DNA of 8,862 nt, from positions 1-8,862 of the forward strand of contig WLEH01000026.1 of assembly GCA_009704345.1 (NCBI GenBank), read 5' to 3'. Positions 1 through 6,295 of the stretch are shown piece after piece. The DNA comes from Actinomycetota bacterium. GTDB lineage: Bacteria > Actinomycetota > Actinomycetes > S36-B12 > UBA5976. The number at the start of each line of letters is the position of its first letter. The stretch's first letter is position 1. The notes beneath the pieces are model-generated. The model was not told where the DNA came from. It searched no databases and saw only the letters and a program-made list of their open reading frames with translations. Both the position numbers and the translations under genes were made by a program.

Positions 1-232
1 GGCGCATGCCGTACATCGCTGAACCTACGCCTGCTGCCACCATTGCAGCCTCTGAGATTGGGGTATCTCTAACGCGCTCGCCACCAAACTCTTGTGCGAT
101 GCCCTTTACCTGTGCAAAGTGACCGCCTCGCTCCTGTAGGTCTGTTCCCAAGATAAAGATTCTGGGGTCTCTAGTCATTTCCTCGCGAATGCCAGACTGG
201 TAAGCCTCGGAATATGTCGGATCGTTAGCCAT
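1..232 (-). CDS. 2-oxoacid dehydrogenase E1 component, beta subunit (partial, N-terminal 77 residues)
   Basis: This is the N-terminal 77 residues of an E1 beta subunit of a thiamine-diphosphate 2-oxoacid (pyruvate, acetoin or branched-chain) dehydrogenase; the rest lies beyond the left edge. The residues read RIFILGTDL, then GGHFAQVKGIAQEFG, then RVRDTPISEAAMVAAGVG. The TPISE segment with its conserved glutamate is the family hallmark; that glutamate contacts the aminopyrimidine ring of ThDP from the beta subunit. Start: an ATG at 232-230, only 2 nt after the TAA stop of the alpha subunit gene, so translation is probably coupled. The family is usually about 325-340 residues, so roughly three quarters is missing from view. 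The family call is firm. Which 2-oxo acid is used cannot be decided from this fragment. Confidence 0.93.
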   Translation of the reverse strand, partial: MANDPTYSEAYQSGIREEMTRDPRIFILGTDLQERGGHFAQVKGIAQEFGGERVRDTPISEAAMVAAGVGSAMYGMR

Positions 233-234
233 GA

Positions 235-1209
235 TTAACCTCTCAACTTTCCAGAATCAACATTTAACATTACTTCTGATGGATCTGGATGCGGTGAGTT
301 CTCTGCAAACTCAACAGCGTCCTTTATTTCTGCATCAACACTAGCCACCATTTCATCAAATGTTGCCTGATCTAAATGGCCTTCAGAGAATAATCGAGCG
401 GCAAACTGATCAATTGGGTCGCGATTGCTGCGCCAATCCTCAATTTCTTCTAGTGTTCGATATTGACCTTTTTCACCAACATTGTGGCCGTAGTAACGAT
501 AAGTCAGCGCATTCAAAAACGTTGGTCCGTTGCCAGCTAACGCATACTCTCTTGCTTGAGCAACTGCGTCTCTTACTTCCAAAACATTTTGACCATCAAT
601 CGTTGATGCCGGCAAGCCAAATCCACTTGCGCGCTTTGCTAGGTCGCCACCTGCAGTTACCCGATCAATAAAGGTTTCAACTGCATATTGGTTGTTATCT
701 ACCACAACAATTAGTGGCAACTTCCAAATTGCTGCCATGTTTATTGCTTCCCAGGTCCGCCCGGTATTCATGCCGCCATCACCAACAAAGCCGATAGCAA
801 CTTTTTTGTCGCCAGCCATCTTGATACCTAATGCGGCGCCCATTCCAATTCCCATACCGGCGCCAACAATTCCGTTGCCACCAAAGTGACCACGCGAGAC
901 ATCACCTAAGTGCATCGAAGCACCTCGACCTTTGGCAACACCAGTTGCCTTAGTCATTAGTTCAGCCATAACCTCACGGGCAGTAAATCCCTTGGCCAAG
1001 GTATGGTGATGTGAGCGGTGAGTTGTTGCAATTACATCGTCAGGGGCGAGCGCACTAATCACACCTACCGCAACCGCTTCTTGACCTGATGAATTGTGCA
1101 TGCCACCCGAAACCTTGCCACGTAATGTCAACTTGTCAGCAGTTTCTTCAAAGTTGCGAATCATCATCATCATTCGCAACATGGCTAGCATTTCTTCTCT
1201 TGACCCCAT
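235..1209 (-). CDS. 2-oxoacid dehydrogenase E1 component, alpha subunit
   Basis: E1 alpha subunit (324 residues, normal family length). It forms the ThDP- and Mg-binding E1 heterotetramer with the beta subunit encoded next, catalysing decarboxylation of a 2-oxo acid and reductive acylation of a lipoyl group in the cytosol. Visible motifs: HRSHHH at residues 64-69 (family HRGHGH-like), KGRGASMH at 93-100, the ThDP motif starting GDGG at 143-146 and ending DNN at 171-173, and YRYYGHN at 237-243 in the phosphorylation-loop region. Start ATG at 1209 has a GGGG Shine-Dalgarno-like run about 8 nt upstream. The gene follows the lipoyl carrier gene with a 14-nt gap and precedes E1 beta by 2 nt, so it is one operon. 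The sequence resembles acetoin/pyruvate-type alpha subunits, but the substrate is not settled. Codons 11-19 contain a perfect inverted repeat around an ATG run. Confidence 0.94.
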   Translation of the reverse strand: MGSREEMLAMLRMMMMIRNFEETADKLTLRGKVSGGMHNSSGQEAVAVGVISALAPDDVIATTHRSHHHTLAKGFTAREVMAELMTKATGVAKGRGASMHLGDVSRGHFGGNGIVGAGMGIGMGAALGIKMAGDKKVAIGFVGDGGMNTGRTWEAINMAAIWKLPLIVVVDNNQYAVETFIDRVTAGGDLAKRASGFGLPASTIDGQNVLEVRDAVAQAREYALAGNGPTFLNALTYRYYGHNVGEKGQYRTLEEIEDWRSNRDPIDQFAARLFSEGHLDQATFDEMVASVDAEIKDAVEFAENSPHPDPSEVMLNVDSGKLRG

Positions 1210-1223
1210 GACTATTCCCCTAC

Positions 1224-1472
1224 CTATTCCGATTCGCCTGGCGCAAGAATCACCGTGATAGTTTCGCCAACCGGCACCGATGCCCCCACTTGGAATCGAT
1301 GCTTACCCACTGTGCCAGATGATTCGCAAACAACCTCTACCTGCGCTTTATCAGTTTCGATAAGCGCGATAACGTCGCCAGCATTTACTGCTTCGCCTTC
1401 TTGCTTGATCCACTTTTCTAAATAAGCTTCTTCCATCGCCATACCTAAAGCTGGGATGAATACCTCTTCCAT
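1224..1472 (-). CDS. Free-standing lipoyl (biotinyl/lipoyl-attachment) domain protein
   Basis: An 82-residue protein that is one complete lipoyl domain and nothing else. It opens with VFIPALGMAMEEA (residues 4-16), has the central hairpin EGEAVNAGDVIALIETDKA, and carries the predicted lipoylation site Lys42 in ETDKA. The C-terminal half completes the flattened beta-barrel (SSGTVGKH, then VPVGETI). It lacks the peripheral-subunit-binding domain and the catalytic acyltransferase domain of a normal E2 (about 400 residues or more). It lies between the 2-hydroxyacid dehydrogenase and E1 alpha in one operon, so it probably accepts the acyl group from this E1. The start ATG at 1472 has a strong AAGGAG site at 1480-1485. 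The flanking residues favour lipoate over biotin, whose site is normally flanked by methionines (MKM). An E2 catalytic subunit may lie left of the window. Confidence 0.9.
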   Translation of the reverse strand: MEEVFIPALGMAMEEAYLEKWIKQEGEAVNAGDVIALIETDKAQVEVVCESSGTVGKHRFQVGASVPVGETITVILAPGESE

Positions 1473-1479
1473 TTACCTT

Positions 1480-1485
1480 CTCCTT
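1480..1485 (-). promoter_or_regulatory. Shine-Dalgarno site of the lipoyl carrier gene
   Basis: The minus strand reads AAGGAG seven nucleotides before the ATG. It starts just after the TAA stop (1490-1488) of the dehydrogenase gene upstream. It is among the best ribosome-binding sites in the window and fits strong expression of a carrier protein. Confidence 0.75.
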
Positions 1486-1487
1486 GG

Positions 1488-2462
1488 TTAGTTTGCTCGT
1501 GGATCAACTGCTAAGCGACCATGTTTGATGGTTTTGTTCTTGGAATACTCAAATACGTCTATCGCTGACCATTGCACTAACCGAGGTCCAGCTACTTCAG
1601 AATACCAAGCGATGTGACTGGTCAAAATAATATTTGGCACATTTCGTAATGGCGAATCGGCTTGCAGGGGTTCGGTTTCGAACACATCAAGTCCAGCCGA
1701 TGAGATCTTGCCAGAAATCAATGCCGACGCTAAGGCGGCTTCATCGATTAAACCGCCGCGTGAAACGTTAACAATCATGGCGCCATCTTTCATAATTGAA
1801 ATAGCGCGCGCATCAACAATATTCTTAGTTTCTGGCGTAAGTGGAGAATGCAACGAAATCACATCTGATCTCTTTAGTAAGTCGTCAACATTATTCACCA
1901 TTTCAAAATCAAATTTATCTGACTTAATCATCGGATCAAAGCCAATTACTTCCTTGAAGAAGGGGCGCATCTTGGTCATCAGCGCATGTCCAATTCGACC
2001 GCATCCGATTACACCAAGCACTGAGTTTTCCAATGACATTACTCGAGGAAAGTCTTTGGTTCGCCAATTATTTTCACGAAGATCTTGATCGGATGGTAAC
2101 AAGACTCGATTAGAAGCCAGGATCATTGCAGCTGCGTGGTTAGAAACTTCATCCACTGCATAAGCCGGTTGATGAACAACCGCTATCCCATGATCTTTAG
2201 CCGCATCTAGGTCGATGTTATCGAGTCCTACTCCCATCCGACCAATTGATTCCACACTGTCAGCAAGTGCAGAAATCTTTTCGCGGGTAACTGGTTGAGT
2301 TGCAACCAAAATGGAGTTGGCACCTTCGGTTAGCTTTGCCACTTCATCTGGCGTATCAATAGACCCGATTCGAAGTTCAAATCCAAGCTCAGCTGCCAAT
2401 GGGTCAATCCAGTTTGGCATTGCAATAGATCCGGTTGCTACAGCAAAAACTGGCTTTGTCAT
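1488..2462 (-). CDS. D-isomer-specific 2-hydroxyacid dehydrogenase, CtBP/phosphoglycerate-dehydrogenase-like
   Basis: NAD-dependent D-2-hydroxyacid dehydrogenase (324 residues from the chosen start), interconverting a D-2-hydroxy acid and its 2-oxo acid in the cytosol. Numbered from that start: Rossmann motif GCGRIG at 153-158, acidic NAD-ribose contact in GFDP (Asp176), catalytic Arg235 in VSRGG, Glu264 in FETEP and His283 in TSHIAWYSE. The HIAWYSE segment resembles the CtBP-like branch (HxAWYSE). The reading frame can be extended to a TTG at 2492, but the ATG at 2462 is preceded by GGAG (2467-2470) at 4-nt spacing after GGAG and begins at the usual first beta strand (TKPVFAVAT), so it is preferred. 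It is the first gene of the minus-strand operon. In context it could supply the 2-oxo acid for the E1 genes downstream; that is inference. The natural substrate is unknown. Confidence 0.9.
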   Translation of the reverse strand: MTKPVFAVATGSIAMPNWIDPLAAELGFELRIGSIDTPDEVAKLTEGANSILVATQPVTREKISALADSVESIGRMGVGLDNIDLDAAKDHGIAVVHQPAYAVDEVSNHAAAMILASNRVLLPSDQDLRENNWRTKDFPRVMSLENSVLGVIGCGRIGHALMTKMRPFFKEVIGFDPMIKSDKFDFEMVNNVDDLLKRSDVISLHSPLTPETKNIVDARAISIMKDGAMIVNVSRGGLIDEAALASALISGKISSAGLDVFETEPLQADSPLRNVPNIILTSHIAWYSEVAGPRLVQWSAIDVFEYSKNKTIKHGRLAVDPRAN

Positions 2463-2501
2463 TTCACTCCAAAAAGTTAATTGAATCCCCAACGATGGTT
2501 A

Positions 2502-2530
2502 AGCGTAGGCGGGGGCTTCGGGCTAGTCAA
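2502..2530 (-). promoter_or_regulatory. Sigma70-type promoter of the hydroxyacid dehydrogenase/lipoyl/E1 operon
   Basis: On the minus strand a TTGACT -35 box (2530-2525) and a TACGCT -10 box (2507-2502, fitting TAnnnT) are separated by exactly 17 nt. The predicted transcription start near 2495 would leave about 33 nt of leader before the ATG at 2462, containing the GGAG site. The 17-nt spacer is very GC-rich compared with its surroundings. An 8-bp palindrome AATCGATT (2538-2545) lies just upstream of the -35 box and resembles the core of LacI-type operators, but alone it is weak evidence. Confidence 0.6.
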
Positions 2531-2607
2531 CACAATAAATCGATTACTGAATCTGAAATGATGTGGTAACGAATCCATAATGAACAACTCAAAAAATACC
2601 TAAATAA

Positions 2608-2619
2608 TGATGGACATCA
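2608..2619. promoter_or_regulatory. Candidate operator: short inverted repeat in the divergent intergenic region
   Basis: TGATG and CATCA form a perfect inverted pair around a 2-nt centre (TGATGGACATCA). It lies in the 215-bp divergent gap (2463-2677), about 60-70 bp before the KduD-like gene and about 80 bp upstream of the minus-strand -35 box, so a regulator here could affect both operons. No regulator gene is encoded within the locus. A 5+5 bp repeat can arise by chance, so this stays a weak candidate. Confidence 0.25.
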
Positions 2620-2662
2620 CGATTGACATTGAACTAGGGTCATGCCGTCAACTCAATCAAGA

Positions 2663-2668
2663 TAGCAT
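2663..2668 (+). promoter_or_regulatory. Candidate -10 element for a near-leaderless KduD-like transcript
   Basis: TAGCAT fits the TAnnnT -10 consensus and ends 9 nt before the GTG start codon at 2678. No convincing Shine-Dalgarno sequence precedes that GTG. Together this suggests a leaderless or very short-leader mRNA, a common arrangement in actinobacteria. No clear -35 box sits at 16-18 nt spacing, which limits confidence. Confidence 0.3.
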
Positions 2669-2677
2669 GGTGATTCC

Positions 2678-3442
2678 GTGAATACTCCTACTTTCGACCT
2701 ACGCGGCAAAACAGCGGTAATTACTGGGGCAAGAAAAGGTATTGGGCTAGCAATCGCAACGGCGATGGCAGAGCACGGCGCTGACATTATTGGCATTAGT
2801 TCCCAAATCGATACCGATAGCAGTGAAGTTGAATCTCGGGTTAAAGCTGCCGGCAGGAACTTCACTGCCATTAAATGTGATTTTGCTAACCACGACGAAG
2901 TATTAGCCCTAACTCGTGATCTGGCAGACACCAAAATTGACATCTTGGTTAATAACTCAGGCATAACTCAACGAACACCTACGTTAGAGCACTCCGACGA
3001 GATGTGGAACAAAGTGATGCAGGTAAACCTGACCACGCCATTTGTATTGACCAGAGAAATTGGAAAACAAATGGTCGAGCGCAAAAGCGGCAAAGTTATC
3101 TTCATTGGATCGCTTTGGTCATTGCAAGGCGGATTAAATGTTGTTAGCTATGCCGCAAGCAAGCATGCAATTGCTGGGATCACAAAAGCCATCTCGAATG
3201 AATGGGCGCAGCATGGTGTTAATGTGAATTCGATAGCTCCTGGCTTTATTGAAACAGACATTAATTCCGCGCTGAAAACAAATCTGCCAGAACGGTACGC
3301 CTTTATTTCAAGCCGCATCACAGCTCAACGCTGGGGCCAGCCAGAAGACATTGCTGGTGCGGCGGTCTTTCTTGCATCACCTGCATCGGAATACGTACAC
3401 GGCATCGTGTTATCAGTTGATGGCGGTTGGTCCGCAAATTAA
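2678..3442 (+). CDS. Short-chain dehydrogenase, KduD-like (2-dehydro-3-deoxy-D-gluconate 5-dehydrogenase family)
   Basis: Classical SDR oxidoreductase of 254 residues, a typical length. Motifs: cofactor glycines Gly17, Gly21 and Gly23 in TGARKGIG, VNNSG at 91-95, catalytic Ser145 (IGSLWS) and the complete active site Tyr158/Lys162 (YAASK). Close resemblance to E. coli KduD is seen from memory across the LRGK start, KIDILVNN, QGGLNVVSY, NEWAQHGVNVNSIAPG and the C-terminal VDGGW segment. KduD-type enzymes oxidise or reduce keto-deoxy sugar acids from uronate or gluconate metabolism, or related hydroxy acids. Start is a GTG at 2678 without a Shine-Dalgarno site. The gene leads a plus-strand operon: the first transporter ATG follows its TAA directly. 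Divergent transcription from the E1 operon suggests a shared catabolic role. The exact substrate is unproven, so no gene symbol is assigned. Confidence 0.88.
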   Translation: MNTPTFDLRGKTAVITGARKGIGLAIATAMAEHGADIIGISSQIDTDSSEVESRVKAAGRNFTAIKCDFANHDEVLALTRDLADTKIDILVNNSGITQRTPTLEHSDEMWNKVMQVNLTTPFVLTREIGKQMVERKSGKVIFIGSLWSLQGGLNVVSYAASKHAIAGITKAISNEWAQHGVNVNSIAPGFIETDINSALKTNLPERYAFISSRITAQRWGQPEDIAGAAVFLASPASEYVHGIVLSVDGGWSAN

Positions 3443-4360
3443 ATGAGTCTCTCAGCTGCTGGTGATCGAATCTCTGGTCATCGCTATCGTGACATTCTCT
3501 ATTTGTTCACCATAAATACCGCAGCGTTGATTCTCAATCCGATTGTGTTGGCGTATGCGATGGATCCATTGCTGGTTACTTTCTGGCGGTGTTTTTTTGG
3601 TGCGTTGATCTTCATTCCGATCGCGCTTTTTACCCAGCCTGGTTTTTATCGGAAAATTGTGAAGTCACAATGGGGATACATGGTTATTGCTGGTGCAGCC
3701 CTTTCAATTCACTTTATTGGCCTAATGCAAGGGCTATATCAAGTTAGTTTGGGTATTGCGCTCACAATTATGTCTACCGGAGCTATCTGGATTGGCTTGA
3801 TTGGAATTTTCATTCTCAGGCAAGTGCTAACACCTGGCCAGTGGGCCGGATTAGTAGCTGGGGTAGGCGGAATTGTGCTTTACGCATACATCGGCAATTC
3901 TTTTGAAGCTAGGAATTCAACCGCGCTGCTTTGGTTATTGGCATCTGCTTCAAGTGGAGCGGTATATGTAGTGATTGGCCAGAAGGTGCGAGCGACAATT
4001 ACCAATTTCTCCTATGTGGCCATAGTGTTTTCGGTAGCTGCCATCATCTCGTTGGTCTATTCATTAATTACTCAAAATTCAATCATGGTAGAAAAGTCGT
4101 CTGACTGGGTTGGTATTTTATTGATTACGTTCTTTGGTCAGATTTTGGTTCATGCGGTATCAAATCTGTATCTCAAGCATGGCGAAGCAGCTGTTTTGCA
4201 GCTAACAACGTTAATTCAAATTCCATTAGTTGCAATTATTGGCTGGCTTTTGTTTGATCAGCAAATTGGCTTGGAAGTTATTCCTGCGTTGGTGTTAACA
4301 ATTGTTGGGTTAGTCATATTTAATTTAGCTCAACCCAAAACCCCAGCCTCTGAAAATTGA
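3443..4360 (+). CDS. EamA/DMT-superfamily permease, first of a tandem pair
   Basis: Integral membrane protein of 305 residues with about ten predicted transmembrane helices by eye (starting near residues 17, 42, 77, 101, 133, 160, 190, 222, 250 and 275), arranged as two EamA repeats. This is the standard length and fold of drug/metabolite transporters of the inner membrane. The N-terminus is hydrophilic (AGDRISGHRYRD) and is conserved in the neighbouring paralogue, which supports this start. The ATG immediately follows the TAA of the KduD-like gene with no spacer and no Shine-Dalgarno site, so translation probably depends on coupling. Conserved polar points include FWRC at 47-50, QWAGL at 133-137 and LYLKHGEAA at 242-250. 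DMT members export or import small metabolites such as amino acids or sugar derivatives; substrate and direction cannot be read from the sequence. Placement with oxidoreductases suggests transport of the pathway compound. Confidence 0.88.
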   Translation: MSLSAAGDRISGHRYRDILYLFTINTAALILNPIVLAYAMDPLLVTFWRCFFGALIFIPIALFTQPGFYRKIVKSQWGYMVIAGAALSIHFIGLMQGLYQVSLGIALTIMSTGAIWIGLIGIFILRQVLTPGQWAGLVAGVGGIVLYAYIGNSFEARNSTALLWLLASASSGAVYVVIGQKVRATITNFSYVAIVFSVAAIISLVYSLITQNSIMVEKSSDWVGILLITFFGQILVHAVSNLYLKHGEAAVLQLTTLIQIPLVAIIGWLLFDQQIGLEVIPALVLTIVGLVIFNLAQPKTPASEN

Positions 4361-4367
4361 TTGTGCA

Positions 4368-5273
4368 ATGACATTTTCTGGCGCTGGAGATCGAATTTCC
4401 AATCACCGCCATCGCGATTTAGTTTATTTGCTAATAATCCAATTTTCGGCACTAATAACTAGTCCGATCGTATTGGCTTACGAGATGGATCCACTTGTCG
4501 TAACGTTTTGGCGATGTATTTTAGGTGGATTATTTTTCTTGCCATTAGCACTTATGACACAACCGAAGTTCTACCGACAAATAAATAGAACACAATGGGT
4601 TTATATGTTGGTTGCTGCACTTGCACTTGCGATTCATTTCATTACTTACATGGAAGGACTTTATCAAGTTAGTCTTGCTGTCTTTTATACAATTTTATCT
4701 ACTGGAACCATCTGGGTTGGCCTAATTAGTATGTTGGTATTTCGGCAACTTCTATCCAGCGGGCAATGGGCAGGGCTATTTGCTGGCTTTGGCGGAATCC
4801 TGCTCTACGCCTACTCTGGCCACACCTTTGAAGCGGAAAATCAAACCTCGCTTTTACTCCTATTGACCGCAGCAATCACTTTTGCGCTCTACATGGTGAT
4901 AGGTCAAAAGGTCAGATCCACGGTTTCAAATTTTTCTTATGTTGTAATCGTATTTCTGCTAGCTGGTGCAATCGCTCTTTGTTATGCCTTGGTTACAGAT
5001 CAATCGCTAACTGTAACTGAACCAAATGATTGGGTGGGAATTCTCTTAATCACCTTTTTTGGTCAGATTGTGGTTCATGCGTTGACTAACCTTTATCTAA
5101 AGCACGGTCAAGCTGCCATACTGCAGTTAACTGGCTTAGCAAAAATTCCACTTATTGCGCTTATCGGTTGGATATTTTTTGGACAAGCAGTTAGTTTGGC
5201 TGTAATTCCTGCGCTGTTACTTACCATTGCTGGATTAGTTGTTTACAACATGGCCCAAACAAAACGCAGTTAG
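4368..5273 (+). CDS. EamA/DMT-superfamily permease, second of a tandem pair
   Basis: A 301-residue paralogue of the preceding permease, aligning end to end without gaps with about 62 percent identity by my manual count. It keeps the same ten-helix pattern, the N-terminal GDRISNHRHRD stretch, the identical block DWVGILLITFFGQ at 221-233, and LYLKHGQAA at 242-250. The ATG lies 7 nt after the TGA of the first permease, again with no visible Shine-Dalgarno site, so coupling is likely. Divergence is concentrated in TM3-TM4 (near 84-108) and in the 211-220 loop, where substrate choice might differ. The pair is an old tandem duplication; the copies may act as separate permeases or as partners. Its TAG stop (5271-5273) overlaps the TAA stop of the convergent SDR gene, leaving no room for a terminator between them. 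Confidence 0.88.
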   Translation: MTFSGAGDRISNHRHRDLVYLLIIQFSALITSPIVLAYEMDPLVVTFWRCILGGLFFLPLALMTQPKFYRQINRTQWVYMLVAALALAIHFITYMEGLYQVSLAVFYTILSTGTIWVGLISMLVFRQLLSSGQWAGLFAGFGGILLYAYSGHTFEAENQTSLLLLLTAAITFALYMVIGQKVRSTVSNFSYVVIVFLLAGAIALCYALVTDQSLTVTEPNDWVGILLITFFGQIVVHALTNLYLKHGQAAILQLTGLAKIPLIALIGWIFFGQAVSLAVIPALLLTIAGLVVYNMAQTKRS

Positions 5274-6076
5274 TTTCCTGGCATTCCTGGATGTGAACCA
5301 CCGGCATTCTTGGCCAGGTTTCCACCATCAAATGGGATAAGTGCACCGGTGATAAATGATGAGGCATCTGATGCGAGTAGCACAGCTAATCCCTTTATCT
5401 CATCTGGTTGACCTAACCGACCAATAGGCAAACCACGTAACCAAGTTTCTTTAATTTTTGGATCATCTGCGATTCGTTTTTCCATTCCAGGATTCATAAC
5501 TTGGCCGGGCAGAATTGCATTCACCCTAACGCCACGACTGCTCCACTCAGTGCTTAGTTCTCTTGTCATCTGAATTACCGCACCCATTGACATGCTGTAC
5601 GCGATGTGACCACGACCAAGTGCATTCATAGAAGCCAGCGAACCAATATTGACAATGCTGCCTTTGCCTTGCCTTAGCATCCGCTTTCCTGCTTGCTGAC
5701 ACATATAAAACCGACCGACAACTAAGTTCTGCAATACTTGCTTGATCGTATCAATTTCAATTTCTTCTGGCTTACCAATTGCACCATTGCCAGCAACGTT
5801 GCCAAGAAAATCAATTCGACCATATTCTTTATCCAAGGTCTGCCAGAGTTTATCTATCGATTCAAGGTCAGACACATCACAAACAGCAGTGACTATCTTG
5901 CGTCCAAGATATCCCAACTCTCGAGCCGTTCGCTCCACGCCTTCTTTATTAAAATCAACAAGCAACACATCAGCTCCGGCTTCGGCAACTGCAGTTGCCA
6001 TGGCTTTACCCATGCCACTTGCCGCGCCAGATACCATCGCGACTCGACCAGTTAGATCAAACATTTCTAATCCCAT
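5270..6076 (-). CDS. Short-chain dehydrogenase/reductase family protein lacking the catalytic lysine
   Basis: SDR-fold protein of 268 residues. Cofactor site: Gly17, Gly21 and Gly23 in SGAASGMG, with Asp41 at the end of beta-2 (LLVD) favouring NAD over NADP. NVAG occurs at 93-96 and Ser146 in NIGSLAS. The active-site Tyr160 is present, but the YxxxK lysine is replaced: the residues read YSMSM, giving Met164 (ATG at 5587-5585). The lysine normally binds the nicotinamide ribose and lowers the tyrosine pKa, so a classical mechanism is doubtful. The tail is glycine- and proline-rich (KNAGGSHPGMPGN, 256-268), beyond the normal SDR end. ATG at 6076 has a GGGAG site 5 nt upstream. It may be an altered enzyme, a non-catalytic partner, or affected by a one-base sequence error (AAG versus ATG). 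It is monocistronic and convergent with the permease pair. Confidence 0.87.
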   Translation of the reverse strand: MGLEMFDLTGRVAMVSGAASGMGKAMATAVAEAGADVLLVDFNKEGVERTARELGYLGRKIVTAVCDVSDLESIDKLWQTLDKEYGRIDFLGNVAGNGAIGKPEEIEIDTIKQVLQNLVVGRFYMCQQAGKRMLRQGKGSIVNIGSLASMNALGRGHIAYSMSMGAVIQMTRELSTEWSSRGVRVNAILPGQVMNPGMEKRIADDPKIKETWLRGLPIGRLGQPDEIKGLAVLLASDASSFITGALIPFDGGNLAKNAGGSHPGMPGN

Positions 6077-6123
6077 GGCGCTCCCTTTTTGTTACTTGTT
6101 GCAGCAAGAGCAGCAAATCTACT

Positions 6124-6162
6124 CAACTAGTTGCATTAGGCAATAGCTGCCACTGTCATCAA
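6124..6162 (-). promoter_or_regulatory. Candidate promoter and overlapping palindrome upstream of the Lys-less SDR gene
   Basis: On the minus strand a TTGATG box (6162-6157) and TAATGC (6138-6133) are 18 nt apart, an imperfect sigma70-like pair. A perfect 10-bp palindrome CAACTAGTTG (6124-6133) covers the expected transcription start and could be an operator. The leader to the ATG would be about 50 nt. Both elements are weak alone; their overlap makes them worth noting. Confidence 0.3.
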
Positions 6163-6210
6163 TTAGATTAGTTGCGATAACGATTACCCAGCAATAGCGC
6201 TAGAAGTTGG

Positions 6211-6252
6211 GTTAATTCGGGGTATTTCTTGGTTAGTTAAATCCCGATTAAC
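6211..6252. repeat. Inverted repeat with 21-nt loop between the SDR gene and the tRNA cluster
   Basis: GTTAATTCGGG (6211-6221) faces CCCGATTAAC (6243-6252). The arms match over 10 bp with one extra T in the left arm. The loop is 21 nt and AT-rich. No U-tract follows on either strand, so it is not a normal intrinsic terminator. It may be an operator or transcript structure upstream of the tRNA promoter. Confidence 0.45.
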
Positions 6253-6266
6253 TATTGGCCAAGTGG

Positions 6267-6295
6267 TTGAGATACGCTTTCGCCCCTCCTAACGG
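6267..6295 (+). promoter_or_regulatory. Candidate promoter of the tRNA-Glu/Asp/Phe cluster
   Basis: TTGAGA (6267-6272) and TAACGG (6290-6295) are spaced by 17 nt on the plus strand. The predicted start near 6302 would give a leader of about 15 nt before tRNA-Glu. The -10 box lacks the conserved final T, so this is a tentative call made on position and the -35 box. Confidence 0.4.

Noticed and set aside
360..889. Plus-strand frames opposite E1 alpha
   Set aside because: Shadows of a confidently assigned gene; proline/isoleucine-rich translations with no family resemblance.
2463..2492. In-frame TTG start giving a longer 2-hydroxyacid dehydrogenase
   Set aside because: The ATG at 2462 has a well-placed GGAG and matches the family start; the extra ten residues do not resemble the family and the longer start has no ribosome-binding site.
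2623..2628. TTGACA as a -35 box for the KduD-like gene
   Set aside because: It matches the consensus, but no TAnnnT-like -10 element lies 16-18 nt downstream; the best -10 candidate (2663) is 34 nt away.
5738..6146. Plus-strand frames opposite the Lys-less SDR gene
   Set aside because: Low-complexity, unrecognisable translations that mirror the real minus-strand gene; no ribosome-binding sites.
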